Virus record (IMG/VR): IMGVR_UViG_3300032334_000224
Span: 1-54,698 of that record
From: a virus
Reading direction: 5' to 3' (one strand)
Length of the DNA: 54,698 bases
Part shown: positions 46,401 to 52,794 of the stretch, piece by piece
Layout: each line of letters starts with the position of its first letter
Numbering within the stretch: position 1 is the stretch's first letter
Notes under the pieces: model-generated
Databases searched by the model: none
The model's input: the letters and a program-made list of their open reading frames with translations, nothing else
Told to the model about the DNA's origin: nothing
Made by a program: the position numbers and the translations under genes

Positions 46401-46839
46401 TGCCGAACGCTGTGTCTTGTGTGTTTACCCACCATGCGCCGTTGTTTGGCATTGCTCCCGGGGCGTCTGCTGATCCTTCTAGCTGTGCTAGGTCGACGTC
46501 AGCACGTACTAGGAAGGCTGCGTTGCTAACTCCTAGCAAGCTGTAAGCTGCTAAAAGTCCATATTCGTTTCTTTCGCCACCGTGTACTGGATTTGCGGAA
46601 GCTGTCTTCTCGAAAAACGGTACACCAAACATATCTACTAGATCTTTTTGGCTGGTTAGTTTAAATGCTTTTCCAGCATTTGCTTTTGTGGTAGCTGCGG
46701 CAGTACCTGTGCCTGCTGCATTTGATTTGTCTTGGCCAGTTGCTACAACAATCAGTGGAGTTGTACCTGGCTCTGCAGGTGTATAAAAACTCTCATCGAT
46801 TACCGTAACGCTTACGCCGGGTGATTGTAATGTCGCCAT
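43474..46839 (-). CDS. 18: tail sheath protein gp18, greatly enlarged
   Basis: 1,121 residues against 659 in T4. The contractile sheath core is recognisable at both ends: MATLQSPGVSVTVIDESFYT at the N-terminus, and NNGQRDTLYDLKINPITFF then DRINVARLVVYLRSQLNKLA near the C-terminus. A middle insertion of roughly 450 residues holds two flagellin-IN-like repeats (for example FTINGTTVNISGGQSLTNLV) and several short Trp-containing modules (GQLWYNPEF, GDLWISTAP, GSVWVKTTE). The insertion should project outward as a decoration. A ribosome binding site (AGGAGAA) and late box precede it. Confidence 0.93.
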   Translation of the reverse strand: MATLQSPGVSVTVIDESFYTPAEPGTTPLIVVATGQDKSNAAGTGTAAATTKANAGKAFKLTSQKDLVDMFGVPFFEKTASANPVHGGERNEYGLLAAYSLLGVSNAAFLVRADVDLAQLEGSADAPGAMPNNGAWWVNTQDTAFGIQEWNGAAVSTTGGQKFASKDPMVLTDDDEAKVLSGVPRTSVGSIGDYAVVFQTVKGTGSFTASREYAKIYLKSAGNTQAGVAVGQWVLVGSNDWAASLPTVVSNTISAATLTAGNFTINGTTVNISGGQSLTNLVSTINGLGLTGITARAVSSKLYLYTNGSNDFGTTQGGPGDSTKSNAIVIATGTADFTQLGLTAGTFYGPTLQMTPHTQVPEWKSTDTNPRPTGSVWVKTTEPNMGARWRVKYWQSSTESWVAEEAPIYATTNAALYYLDRSGGGLNLSVNTLTVQSNADEESGYDLSPATASFRMWRRASTGNTSITSTVVATGTLTVGAKTFTMAESIKGQAGLDTAKTISFTAANSAADALTIAAAINAAGFVNVEASVTDANELQIYHKLGGDIRFTDGTGAPVSLLFAVFNLDTSAGTANFYALPTAATEDYLASNWQPFCVAGFHATSNEPLNEPADGQLWYNPEFSEVDIMIHNGTTWKGYKNFSAGYATTDPSGPQVTATKPTTQSDGTALVEGDLWISTAPLEDFPTIYRWSATNLEWTQIDKTDQVTEEGILFADARYGAAGATGNTAASIKDLLTSDFLDFDAPDPALYPKGMLLWNLRRSGGNVKRYNNNYVNTADDNPRMNNASMSAYATDRWTTASPNNEDGSGTFGRHAQRAVIVAAMKSVVDTSAEIRDEERRNFNLIACPGYPELMSNLVNLNIDRGLTAFVVGDTPFRLPADATSLTNWGTNANLVTDNGDNGIVTYDEYMAVFYPNGFTTDLSGTNAVVPASHLMLKTIALSDNVSYPWFAPAGTRRGGITNATAVGYLDSTSGEFQTVALNNGQRDTLYDLKINPITFFNGVGLVNYGQKTRARNASALDRINVARLVVYLRSQLNKLARPYVFEPNDKITRDEIKQAVESLLLELVGLRALYDFAVVCDETNNTNSRIDRNELWVDVAIEPVKAIEFIYIPLRVKNTGEI

Positions 46840-46873
46840 GTACCTATTCTCCTGGTAATAGTTTTGCTCAAAG

Positions 46874-46881
46874 TATTTAGC
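46874..46881 (-). promoter_or_regulatory. T4-type late promoter box of gp18
   Basis: GCTAAATA on the minus strand, about 34 bases before the gp18 start; this late transcript has a leader with AGGAGAA. Confidence 0.7.
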
Positions 46882-46933
46882 AGTTTAGACGGAAACCGGC
46901 TTCTTATACCATAAGATAAAGGGGCTGAAAAGG

Positions 46934-46941
46934 TGTAAATA
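46934..46941 (+). promoter_or_regulatory. T4-type late promoter box
   Basis: TGTAAATA followed by TCGTT and ATG at 46947, predicting a leaderless transcript on the plus strand. Confidence 0.6.
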
Positions 46942-46946
46942 TCGTT

Positions 46947-47282
46947 ATGAGACCACTTTGTAAATGCGGGCAGAGGCCAAAAGCCGTGAACTATAAGAAA
47001 GAAGGTAGAGTTTACTATCGGAGTCTCTGCGAAATCTGCATGTCACACGGAGTTAATCATGGAATACCCCGCTGGTTTAGAGCAGGGTATAAGATGAAAC
47101 CACAATGTGATAAGTGCGGATTTAAAAGTCCCCACAAAGAAGTTTTTAGAGTATTTCACATAGACGGCGATTTAAACAACTGCCGTCACAACAATCTTAA
47201 AACTGTGTGTTCAAACTGTGCTTCTGTGTTAAGCAAAGAGGGAGTTGCTTGGAGACAAGGTGATCTCACTGCTGACTTTTAA
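46947..47282 (+). CDS. zinc-binding HNH-like protein, 111 aa
   Basis: Cys-rich: CKCGQRP, CEICMSHG, CDKCGFKS and CSNCASV give up to four zinc knuckles. VFHIDGDLNNCRHNNLKTVC matches the core of an HNH endonuclease (His...Asn...Cys-x2-Cys), but the first His of the motif is not obvious, so activity is uncertain. A similar protein occurs near tail genes in aquatic T4-like phages. It is a lone plus-strand gene, convergent with dNMP kinase, overlapping it by 54 bases. Possibly a packaging-linked nuclease. Confidence 0.65.
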   Translation: MRPLCKCGQRPKAVNYKKEGRVYYRSLCEICMSHGVNHGIPRWFRAGYKMKPQCDKCGFKSPHKEVFRVFHIDGDLNNCRHNNLKTVCSNCASVLSKEGVAWRQGDLTADF

Positions 47283-47888
47283 CAGATCTGCAGACTGTGT
47301 ATACAACTGATCAATAGTACCGTTATTGTTAATGATCTGATCAAAGTCGCTACCTAACCATGCCCATTCAGATGCATGGATTCCCATACGTTTCATTTCG
47401 TTTAGAGAGATGTTTGATCCGTTATTAGCAGCAAGAGCATGTTCGTACCAATCAGGTAATGCTCCACGTTGTACCCAAACAATGGTTCCACCTGCATTTT
47501 TAATGGCTGAGATTTCGTTAGGAAAACGACAATCGCTGATTACCACATTATCTTTTGAGTTACGGATTTTATTTTCTAAGCTGGCAATCCAAATATCATC
47601 ATGGAAGCCTTTGCGACATACTTCGGTACCCCAATATTGCAGCACCCATCTAGGAGTTAGTGTAGGCATTGCCAGTCGTTCTGCCCACCAAGGATCTACA
47701 CATTCGCGCCATTCTCGAGCTTCTTTAGTTCGCCCTTCAAGCATAGTTCGATCCCAGCCAAATACATTTGCTACAGCGTCTTTAAGAGTACTGGCAAATG
47801 ACTCTCGTCTAAATTCATGGAAGTTAACTAGATAGTCAGCAACAGTGTCCTTGCCGCTGCCAATAAAACCGCATATACCTATGATCAT
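47229..47888 (-). CDS. 1: deoxynucleoside monophosphate kinase, gp1
   Basis: 219 residues (T4 gp1 241). It phosphorylates dNMPs for phage DNA synthesis. The P-loop GFIGSGKDT is at residues 7-15 and ISDCRFPNEI gives a NMP-kinase motif; WVQRGALPDWYE follows. It has its own sigma70-type promoter and an AGGAGAC ribosome binding site, so it is expressed independently of the structural genes around it. Confidence 0.88.
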   Translation of the reverse strand: MIIGICGFIGSGKDTVADYLVNFHEFRRESFASTLKDAVANVFGWDRTMLEGRTKEAREWRECVDPWWAERLAMPTLTPRWVLQYWGTEVCRKGFHDDIWIASLENKIRNSKDNVVISDCRFPNEISAIKNAGGTIVWVQRGALPDWYEHALAANNGSNISLNEMKRMGIHASEWAWLGSDFDQIINNNGTIDQLYTQSADLLKVSSEITLSPSNSLFA

Positions 47889-47907
47889 AAATGTCTCCTA
47901 TAAAGAC

Positions 47908-47936
47908 ATTATAATATAGATTAGTTATAAGGTCAA
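47908..47936 (-). promoter_or_regulatory. sigma70-type promoter of the dNMP kinase gene
   Basis: TTGACC (47936-47931) and perfect TATAAT (47913-47908), 17 bp apart; the -35 overlaps the end of the gp13 gene. Confidence 0.85.
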
Positions 47937-48691
47937 CCAGTTATCCAGGTGTAGCCGCTGCCGCCGGGAACCAATTTCATGAGATCGTCTATGAGCTTGT
48001 CCATTTCAGCTTGTGCTTCGGTTTTCATTGCAGAACCATTTAATGCACTGCCGCCACCGGGTCCTGCGATTTGAGCAAACTTTTCACGTGCTTGGCCTAG
48101 CATCATTTTGCAGTTTGCAAGTGCATAGTCTTTGATCCATTGGCCTGAATAGGCATCGTCGATGATAACAAAATCTGGTTTGATATTATAAACCATTAGC
48201 ATTACTGATTCTTCTGACCTAGGACGTTGATGTATGATCAACTTACGACTCTGTGCATTCCAGGTAAAGTTAATAAATGCACCAAACATTTTACCTACGA
48301 GTTCTTGGTATTGGCTGAATAGTTCATAGGTTAGTAGTCCGCCCATATTTGTTGATGACAGCAAATAGGTATTTGTATAGGCCATATTAAATGGCTCAAA
48401 AACAGTTCCGCCAGACCCACCGCCTGTTCTAGAACCAATGCTTCTTCTAAAAATCTGTCGAACCTGCTGTATTTCTTTAGCTAAAATGTATTCGTTTTGA
48501 TCTACTTGTAGAGTTAGAAATACATAACTTTCTTCTACAGCATTATCTGAACGTTGACGAAATACTGCAAGAGCGCGATTTAATGCTGTTTCGTAGTGGA
48601 TTGGATCGAGTTCTATATCGATCATACCATCGCCTAGCATAGCTTTGCAATAGTCGTAAACTGCTTGTTTGGATTGGTCTATTTGGCTCAT
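47933..48691 (-). CDS. 13: neck protein, gp13-like
   Basis: 252 residues (T4 gp13 309). It closes the head-tail connector. The N-terminal SKQAVYDYCKAMLGDGMIDI and a following AL-x-x-F helix resemble the gp13-type start (DYCLRxLG...). A Gly-rich loop (SRTGGGSGGT) is inserted after residue 90, and KDYALANCKMMLGQAREKFA is the C-terminal helix. It is divergent from gp14, as its partner. A late box ends five bases before the ATG. Confidence 0.75.
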   Translation of the reverse strand: MSQIDQSKQAVYDYCKAMLGDGMIDIELDPIHYETALNRALAVFRQRSDNAVEESYVFLTLQVDQNEYILAKEIQQVRQIFRRSIGSRTGGGSGGTVFEPFNMAYTNTYLLSSTNMGGLLTYELFSQYQELVGKMFGAFINFTWNAQSRKLIIHQRPRSEESVMLMVYNIKPDFVIIDDAYSGQWIKDYALANCKMMLGQAREKFAQIAGPGGGSALNGSAMKTEAQAEMDKLIDDLMKLVPGGSGYTWITG

Positions 48692-48696
48692 ACTGT

Positions 48697-48704
48697 TATT
48701 TATC
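48697..48704 (-). promoter_or_regulatory. T4-type late promoter box of gp13
   Basis: GATAAATA followed by ACAGT and ATG at 48691. Its partner box on the plus strand begins six bases away. Confidence 0.75.
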
Positions 48705-48709
48705 GTAGC

Positions 48710-48717
48710 GGTAAATA
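48710..48717 (+). promoter_or_regulatory. T4-type late promoter box of gp14
   Basis: GGTAAATA followed by seven bases and ATG at 48725. Divergent from the gp13 box, so one 30-base region drives both neck genes. Confidence 0.7.
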
Positions 48718-48724
48718 TACTACT

Positions 48725-49993
48725 ATGCCAAGACTCAGTTTATACCGTCCCGAAAAGGGCAACGATTTTAGATTTATAGATAAAACCATTTGGGAAATGT
48801 TCCAAGTTGGCGGCACGGATGTGCTAGTCCACAAGTACATAGGCCCGGGCTCATCATCTGCGGGTGCTAGCCCATCTGCTCCTACGTATTCTGGAACAAA
48901 TGAAACCCAGATACAAGATCTGTTATTTTTAGAAAATCGTGATAGAAAATACGATCCCGATGTTTATCTACTTCGCGGAGTTTACAGTATACAAGACATC
49001 GATTTTAATCTAAGTCAGTTTGGTTTATTTTTACAAAATGACACTATTTTTATTACATTCCACATCAATGATACTGTTGAGAAACTAGGAAGAAAAATAA
49101 TGAGCGGTGATGTTATTGAGTTACCGCACTTAAAAGATGAGTTCGCATTAAATGATTTTCAGTTTGCACTAAAAAGATTCTATGTCATTGAAGAAGTTAA
49201 TCGAGCAGCTGAAGGATTTTCAGTAACGTGGTATCCTCATTTATACAGAGCAAAATGTAAACCATTAGTTGATAGTCAAGAGTTTAAGCAGATCCTTGAT
49301 GGCGCTGCTGGCGAAGGCAGCAACCAAAGTCTCAGAGACATTATGTCTACCTATGAAAAAGAAATGCAGATTACTCAAGCAGTTCTTGATCAAGCAGAAG
49401 CAGATGCACCTAAGAGCGGCTTCGACACATCAAAATATTGGACTGTACAAAAAGACGGATTCGGAAATGTTGACCTAGTTACTGTTGATAGTACTGCAAC
49501 AGCAGAATACAGTGCTGACAGCGAGCTACAGGCAACAGATGAAGAAGGTAATCTGTTATTTGATACCGATGGCAATCCAGTATATGTTGGAGCCACAGCA
49601 TCAACGATGAATGTTAGCCCGGATCACAACGACTATCCCGGATATATTATCGGAGACGGTATACCAGGTAACGGTGCTCCGTTAACTTCAGGCATATCTT
49701 TCCCTTTAAATCCTCAGATTGGCCAGTTCTGTTTGAGAAAAGATTATCTACCTAATAGACTTTTTAGATACGACGGTGTACGTTGGATCAAGATAGAAGA
49801 TATTAAACGTATGACTATGAGCAATCTAGGACCAAGCGATACAGGTACCGGCGATAGATTTGAAGGACGAGATGATAGACTTACACAAAAGACCAGCTTC
49901 ATTAATAACAATAAAGAAGCTGTTATTAACAATCATGTAGTTAAAGAAAAACAAAGCCTATCTAAGGCGCTTAGACCACAGGCGGACGAATAA
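48725..49993 (+). CDS. 14: neck protein, gp14-like
   Basis: 422 residues (T4 gp14 256). It joins the neck to the tail. The ATG at 48725 avoids an extension that would run into the divergent gp13 gene. FLENRDRKYDPDVYLLRGVY, then IQDIDFNLSQFGLFLQNDT and GRKIMSGDVIELPHLKD are the pattern I recognise from gp14 of T4-like aquatic phages. The C-terminal half adds an Asp/Thr-rich extension with a small Trp module (NRLFRYDGVRWIKI). It overlaps gp15 by one base. Confidence 0.82.
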   Translation: MPRLSLYRPEKGNDFRFIDKTIWEMFQVGGTDVLVHKYIGPGSSSAGASPSAPTYSGTNETQIQDLLFLENRDRKYDPDVYLLRGVYSIQDIDFNLSQFGLFLQNDTIFITFHINDTVEKLGRKIMSGDVIELPHLKDEFALNDFQFALKRFYVIEEVNRAAEGFSVTWYPHLYRAKCKPLVDSQEFKQILDGAAGEGSNQSLRDIMSTYEKEMQITQAVLDQAEADAPKSGFDTSKYWTVQKDGFGNVDLVTVDSTATAEYSADSELQATDEEGNLLFDTDGNPVYVGATASTMNVSPDHNDYPGYIIGDGIPGNGAPLTSGISFPLNPQIGQFCLRKDYLPNRLFRYDGVRWIKIEDIKRMTMSNLGPSDTGTGDRFEGRDDRLTQKTSFINNNKEAVINNHVVKEKQSLSKALRPQADE

Positions 49994-51501
49994 TGGATTA
50001 TTTTTATGACGGTCAGATAAGACGCTATGTAACACAGTTTATGCGTGTGTTTATAGGGTTTAAGTATAAAACAGGTGGTGATGTCCCAGAAGAACGTCAA
50101 GTTCCTGTGTTGTATGGCGATATGACTCGTATGGTAGCCAGTATTATTAAAGAAAACTCAGAAAATAAAATGAATACTGTTCCAAGAATCGCTTGTTATA
50201 TCAGCGGTCTTGAACTAGATTCTACAAGATTAACAGATCCAACATTTATTAGTAAAGTTAATATAAGACAACGAGCTTACACTACAGATCAAGATACTGG
50301 TATAGTAGAGTTTCAAAACTATCAGGGCGGAAACTACACTGTTGAAAGATTAATGCCTACCCCATTTAAACTTTCAATGAAAGCAGATATATGGACTTCA
50401 AACACAGATCAAAAACTTCAGCTACTCGAACAACTTTTAGTTTTGTTTAATCCCAGCCTTGAAGTACAGACCACAGACAACTACATAGATTGGACTAGTC
50501 TTAGTGTTATTAACTTATCGAGTTTGACATTTACATCTAGAACCATTCCACAAGGTGGAGAATCTGAAATAGATGTATGCTCGATTGAGTTTGACATGCC
50601 TATATACATATCTCCTCCAACTAAAGTTAAGAAACTTGGTGTTGTAAGATCTATTATTGCCAACATGTTTAATGACGATGGTAGCATAAAAACACTTGAT
50701 GATTTGATTTATAATGTTGAAAATACAGGTGGAACTACTGGATCTGGAAATAGCTCCGGAACCAGTACCGTTAACCTATCCGTACTTGCATCTCAACGTA
50801 AAAATAATCTCAGCGGTAGGTACGGTGTTTATCTGTTTAAATCTGAAAACGGACAATCACACGACTATGATGTAACTTTAATTCTACCCACCAAAGAAGA
50901 TTTTCCAACTAACTGGAGGAAAATGTTAGAAAACTCTGGAGGTTTCATCGACGGAATTAGTAAAATATTCTTTATGCAGCCAACAGGTTATGAAATGGGA
51001 GGAACATTTATCCTCAATCCAATGGATGAATCTAAGTTAATAGTTACTCTAGAAGATATTCCTTCGAACACTAGTATCGACGGAGCATCGTATATTGATG
51101 CTATCATCGATCCTTATAAGTTCAATCCTGTTGAAGTCTATGGCGGACAGGCAAACTTTCCAGCATTACGTTATTTGATGTTAGACGATGTAAATCCAAG
51201 TTCAAATGTAGGACAATCTTATGGACAGCCTAGTGATGACAGCGTTGCTACATTATACGATGGTCCAGATGCATGGAAAGATCTCAACGGAAACGATCCT
51301 GTAATAAAAGCTAACTCTATTATTAAATGGGATACAGTTCTAAAAAAATGGATCACTATATTTGATCCAACTACTACAGACACCACGTATATTACCAACG
51401 CTAGAACCGGCATACAATACCGTTGGGATGGGGAACAGTGGCTGAAATCTTTTGAGGGCGAGTATGCGCCAGGTTATTGGAGATTGCAGTTAGACGGCTG
51501 A
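49993..51501 (+). CDS. 15: tail sheath stabiliser, gp15-like
   Basis: 502 residues (T4 gp15 272). It caps the tail at the neck end. MDYFYDGQIRRYVTQFMRVF, then VPVLYGDMTRMVASIIKENS and TPFKLSMKADIWTSNTDQKL match the gp15/terminator-protein pattern. The C-terminal 250 residues are an extension with two Trp modules (IIKWDTVLKKWITI and YRWDGEQWLKSF). It is coupled to gp14. Confidence 0.82.
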   Translation: MDYFYDGQIRRYVTQFMRVFIGFKYKTGGDVPEERQVPVLYGDMTRMVASIIKENSENKMNTVPRIACYISGLELDSTRLTDPTFISKVNIRQRAYTTDQDTGIVEFQNYQGGNYTVERLMPTPFKLSMKADIWTSNTDQKLQLLEQLLVLFNPSLEVQTTDNYIDWTSLSVINLSSLTFTSRTIPQGGESEIDVCSIEFDMPIYISPPTKVKKLGVVRSIIANMFNDDGSIKTLDDLIYNVENTGGTTGSGNSSGTSTVNLSVLASQRKNNLSGRYGVYLFKSENGQSHDYDVTLILPTKEDFPTNWRKMLENSGGFIDGISKIFFMQPTGYEMGGTFILNPMDESKLIVTLEDIPSNTSIDGASYIDAIIDPYKFNPVEVYGGQANFPALRYLMLDDVNPSSNVGQSYGQPSDDSVATLYDGPDAWKDLNGNDPVIKANSIIKWDTVLKKWITIFDPTTTDTTYITNARTGIQYRWDGEQWLKSFEGEYAPGYWRLQLDG

Positions 51502-51511
51502 TAAGTACGTG

Positions 51512-51907
51512 ATGCAACAACGTGCTGGTTTATTATTCCTCGCTAAAACTACTGGTAGAATCCTTTTGATCTTAGAAGATCAAAAATGGACAGTACCAAC
51601 TTTTCCTAGACAAAATGCACTGCTCGATGATGCACGAATATTGTTAGACCAATATGCACAGGGAAGGATATTGCCCATTGAGCTATATCTGTCAGAAGAT
51701 CGAGGATTTGAATACGGAACGTATGTCTGCTTAGTTGATGCTGAGTTTTTAACAACAGCATGTACAACTATGGCATGGTCGGATTTTGATCATTTGCCAA
51801 AACAACTTCACACTGGTCTTAAGACAACATTAAATAATCAGGTTATACGTGTGAAAATTAATACTATTATGGAGTTAGAAAATGCTACCAACTTTGGAAC
51901 AAAGTGA
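51512..51907 (+). CDS. Nudix-fold-like protein without a Nudix box, 131 aa
   Basis: GTG at 51509 or ATG at 51512 are possible starts. AGLLFLAKTTGRILLILED opens like a Nudix hydrolase, and FEYGTYVCLVDAEF followed by WSDFDHLPKQLHTGLKTTL closes like one. The region where the Nudix box (G-x5-E-x7-R-E-x2-E-E) should stand reads NALLDDARILLDQYAQGR, with no REx2EE. It is therefore probably catalytically dead or altered. It lies between tail genes, which suggests a structural or chaperone role. Assignment is by fold pattern. Confidence 0.5.
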   Translation: MQQRAGLLFLAKTTGRILLILEDQKWTVPTFPRQNALLDDARILLDQYAQGRILPIELYLSEDRGFEYGTYVCLVDAEFLTTACTTMAWSDFDHLPKQLHTGLKTTLNNQVIRVKINTIMELENATNFGTK

Positions 51908-52139
51908 AAGATTTCAGAAAGAATTTCGAGAGTTCAACGAGAAGATCACACAACTCACTGATACTACTTTAAGAAACGAAATGAACAACTGTTTGATGCA
52001 GTTATTGAGTGAGGTTCGAGCTATCGATCAACATATGTTTGATCCTAAGGCTGCTGAAGTTAGTCAGTCTAGAGATAAAATTGCAGCACTAAGAAAAAAG
52101 TTAGATAGAACTCTTAATCAAACAGTCAAAACTGTGTGA
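51882..52139 (+). CDS. small coiled-coil protein, 85 aa
   Basis: Helical throughout (SERFQKEFREFNEKITQLTD, later RDKIAALRKKLDRTLNQ), so a small coiled coil. A similar gene follows the Nudix-like protein in related phages, as far as I recall. It overlaps the Nudix-like gene by 26 bases and the convergent oxygenase gene by 22. Function unknown. Confidence 0.6.
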   Translation: MLPTLEQSERFQKEFREFNEKITQLTDTTLRNEMNNCLMQLLSEVRAIDQHMFDPKAAEVSQSRDKIAALRKKLDRTLNQTVKTV

Positions 52140-52747
52140 GTTTTTCCTGTTCCTGCGGTTCCTTTAAACCAAATATCAAATGATAAAGAATATCTCGTTT
52201 GACGAGATTGGTTAATGCCCACTTCATGCATTGTGGTTGATGGGAACATAACTAGCATTCCTGGTTTTGGAGGAATGCTGACATACGAACAGTTGGTTTT
52301 ATTGATAGATTTATAAGAAAACTCTATAGATCCAAACTTGGTATTTTGCAAATCATGTAAAATAAGATTTCCGCTGTTGGCATCTGATTGCAAATACAAC
52401 ACTCCAGATAAAACACTATTGGGATGATTATGCCTGCGCCCAAACCCTCCATGCTGTGATTTTACAAACCACGATCTGCTGATATAAAACTCTACAGGAT
52501 CAATGACTTCAAACTCTTTGAACATATAGTCATTGACATTTTTCAATATAAAAGATTCTAGGTCTACAAGTTCTAAAGTTTTTAGTATGTTTACTTCTTT
52601 GGTATAAGAAATATTTGTAGGTTCCTGTGCTACATCAGACAGGTCTAACACATATTCGGCTGTTTCAAAGGCAGACTGTTCTTGAGTAGAAAAAGATCTA
52701 CCCAAATCAGCTGTTAATATCGATTTAGAAAAAAGTTGATGTATCAT
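52118..52747 (-). CDS. 2OG-Fe(II) oxygenase-like protein, 209 aa
   Basis: Double-stranded beta-helix pattern of the TIGR02466-type family: HNHPNSVLSGVLYLQ (iron ligand His106, with His108 in place of the usual Asp), SGNLILHD, GMLVMFPSTTMHEVG (distal His174) and TRYSLSFDIW (Arg185, which binds 2-oxoglutarate). Such enzymes hydroxylate proteins, nucleotides or small molecules; T4-like aquatic phages carry several of unknown substrate. It lies next to tail genes. The H-x-H in place of H-x-D may alter iron binding. Confidence 0.72.
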   Translation of the reverse strand: MIHQLFSKSILTADLGRSFSTQEQSAFETAEYVLDLSDVAQEPTNISYTKEVNILKTLELVDLESFILKNVNDYMFKEFEVIDPVEFYISRSWFVKSQHGGFGRRHNHPNSVLSGVLYLQSDANSGNLILHDLQNTKFGSIEFSYKSINKTNCSYVSIPPKPGMLVMFPSTTMHEVGINQSRQTRYSLSFDIWFKGTAGTGKTHTVLTV

Positions 52748-52750
52748 AAG

Positions 52751-52782
52751 TTTGCTTGGACATTATTATATATCCAAGCAAA
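52751..52782. other. intergenic hairpin
   Basis: TTTGCTTGGA (52751-52760) and TCCAAGCAAA (52773-52782) form a 10-bp stem with a 12-base AT-rich loop, between the fibre gene stop and the oxygenase start. No T-run on either strand; possibly a processing or attenuation site. Confidence 0.55.
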
Positions 52783-52794
52783 CTGTGATGTTGA

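Noticed and set aside
52118-52180. Walker A-like GTAGTGKT near the end of the oxygenase
   Set aside because: It lies at the extreme C-terminus with no following nucleotide-binding fold, in DNA shared with the convergent gene; chance similarity.
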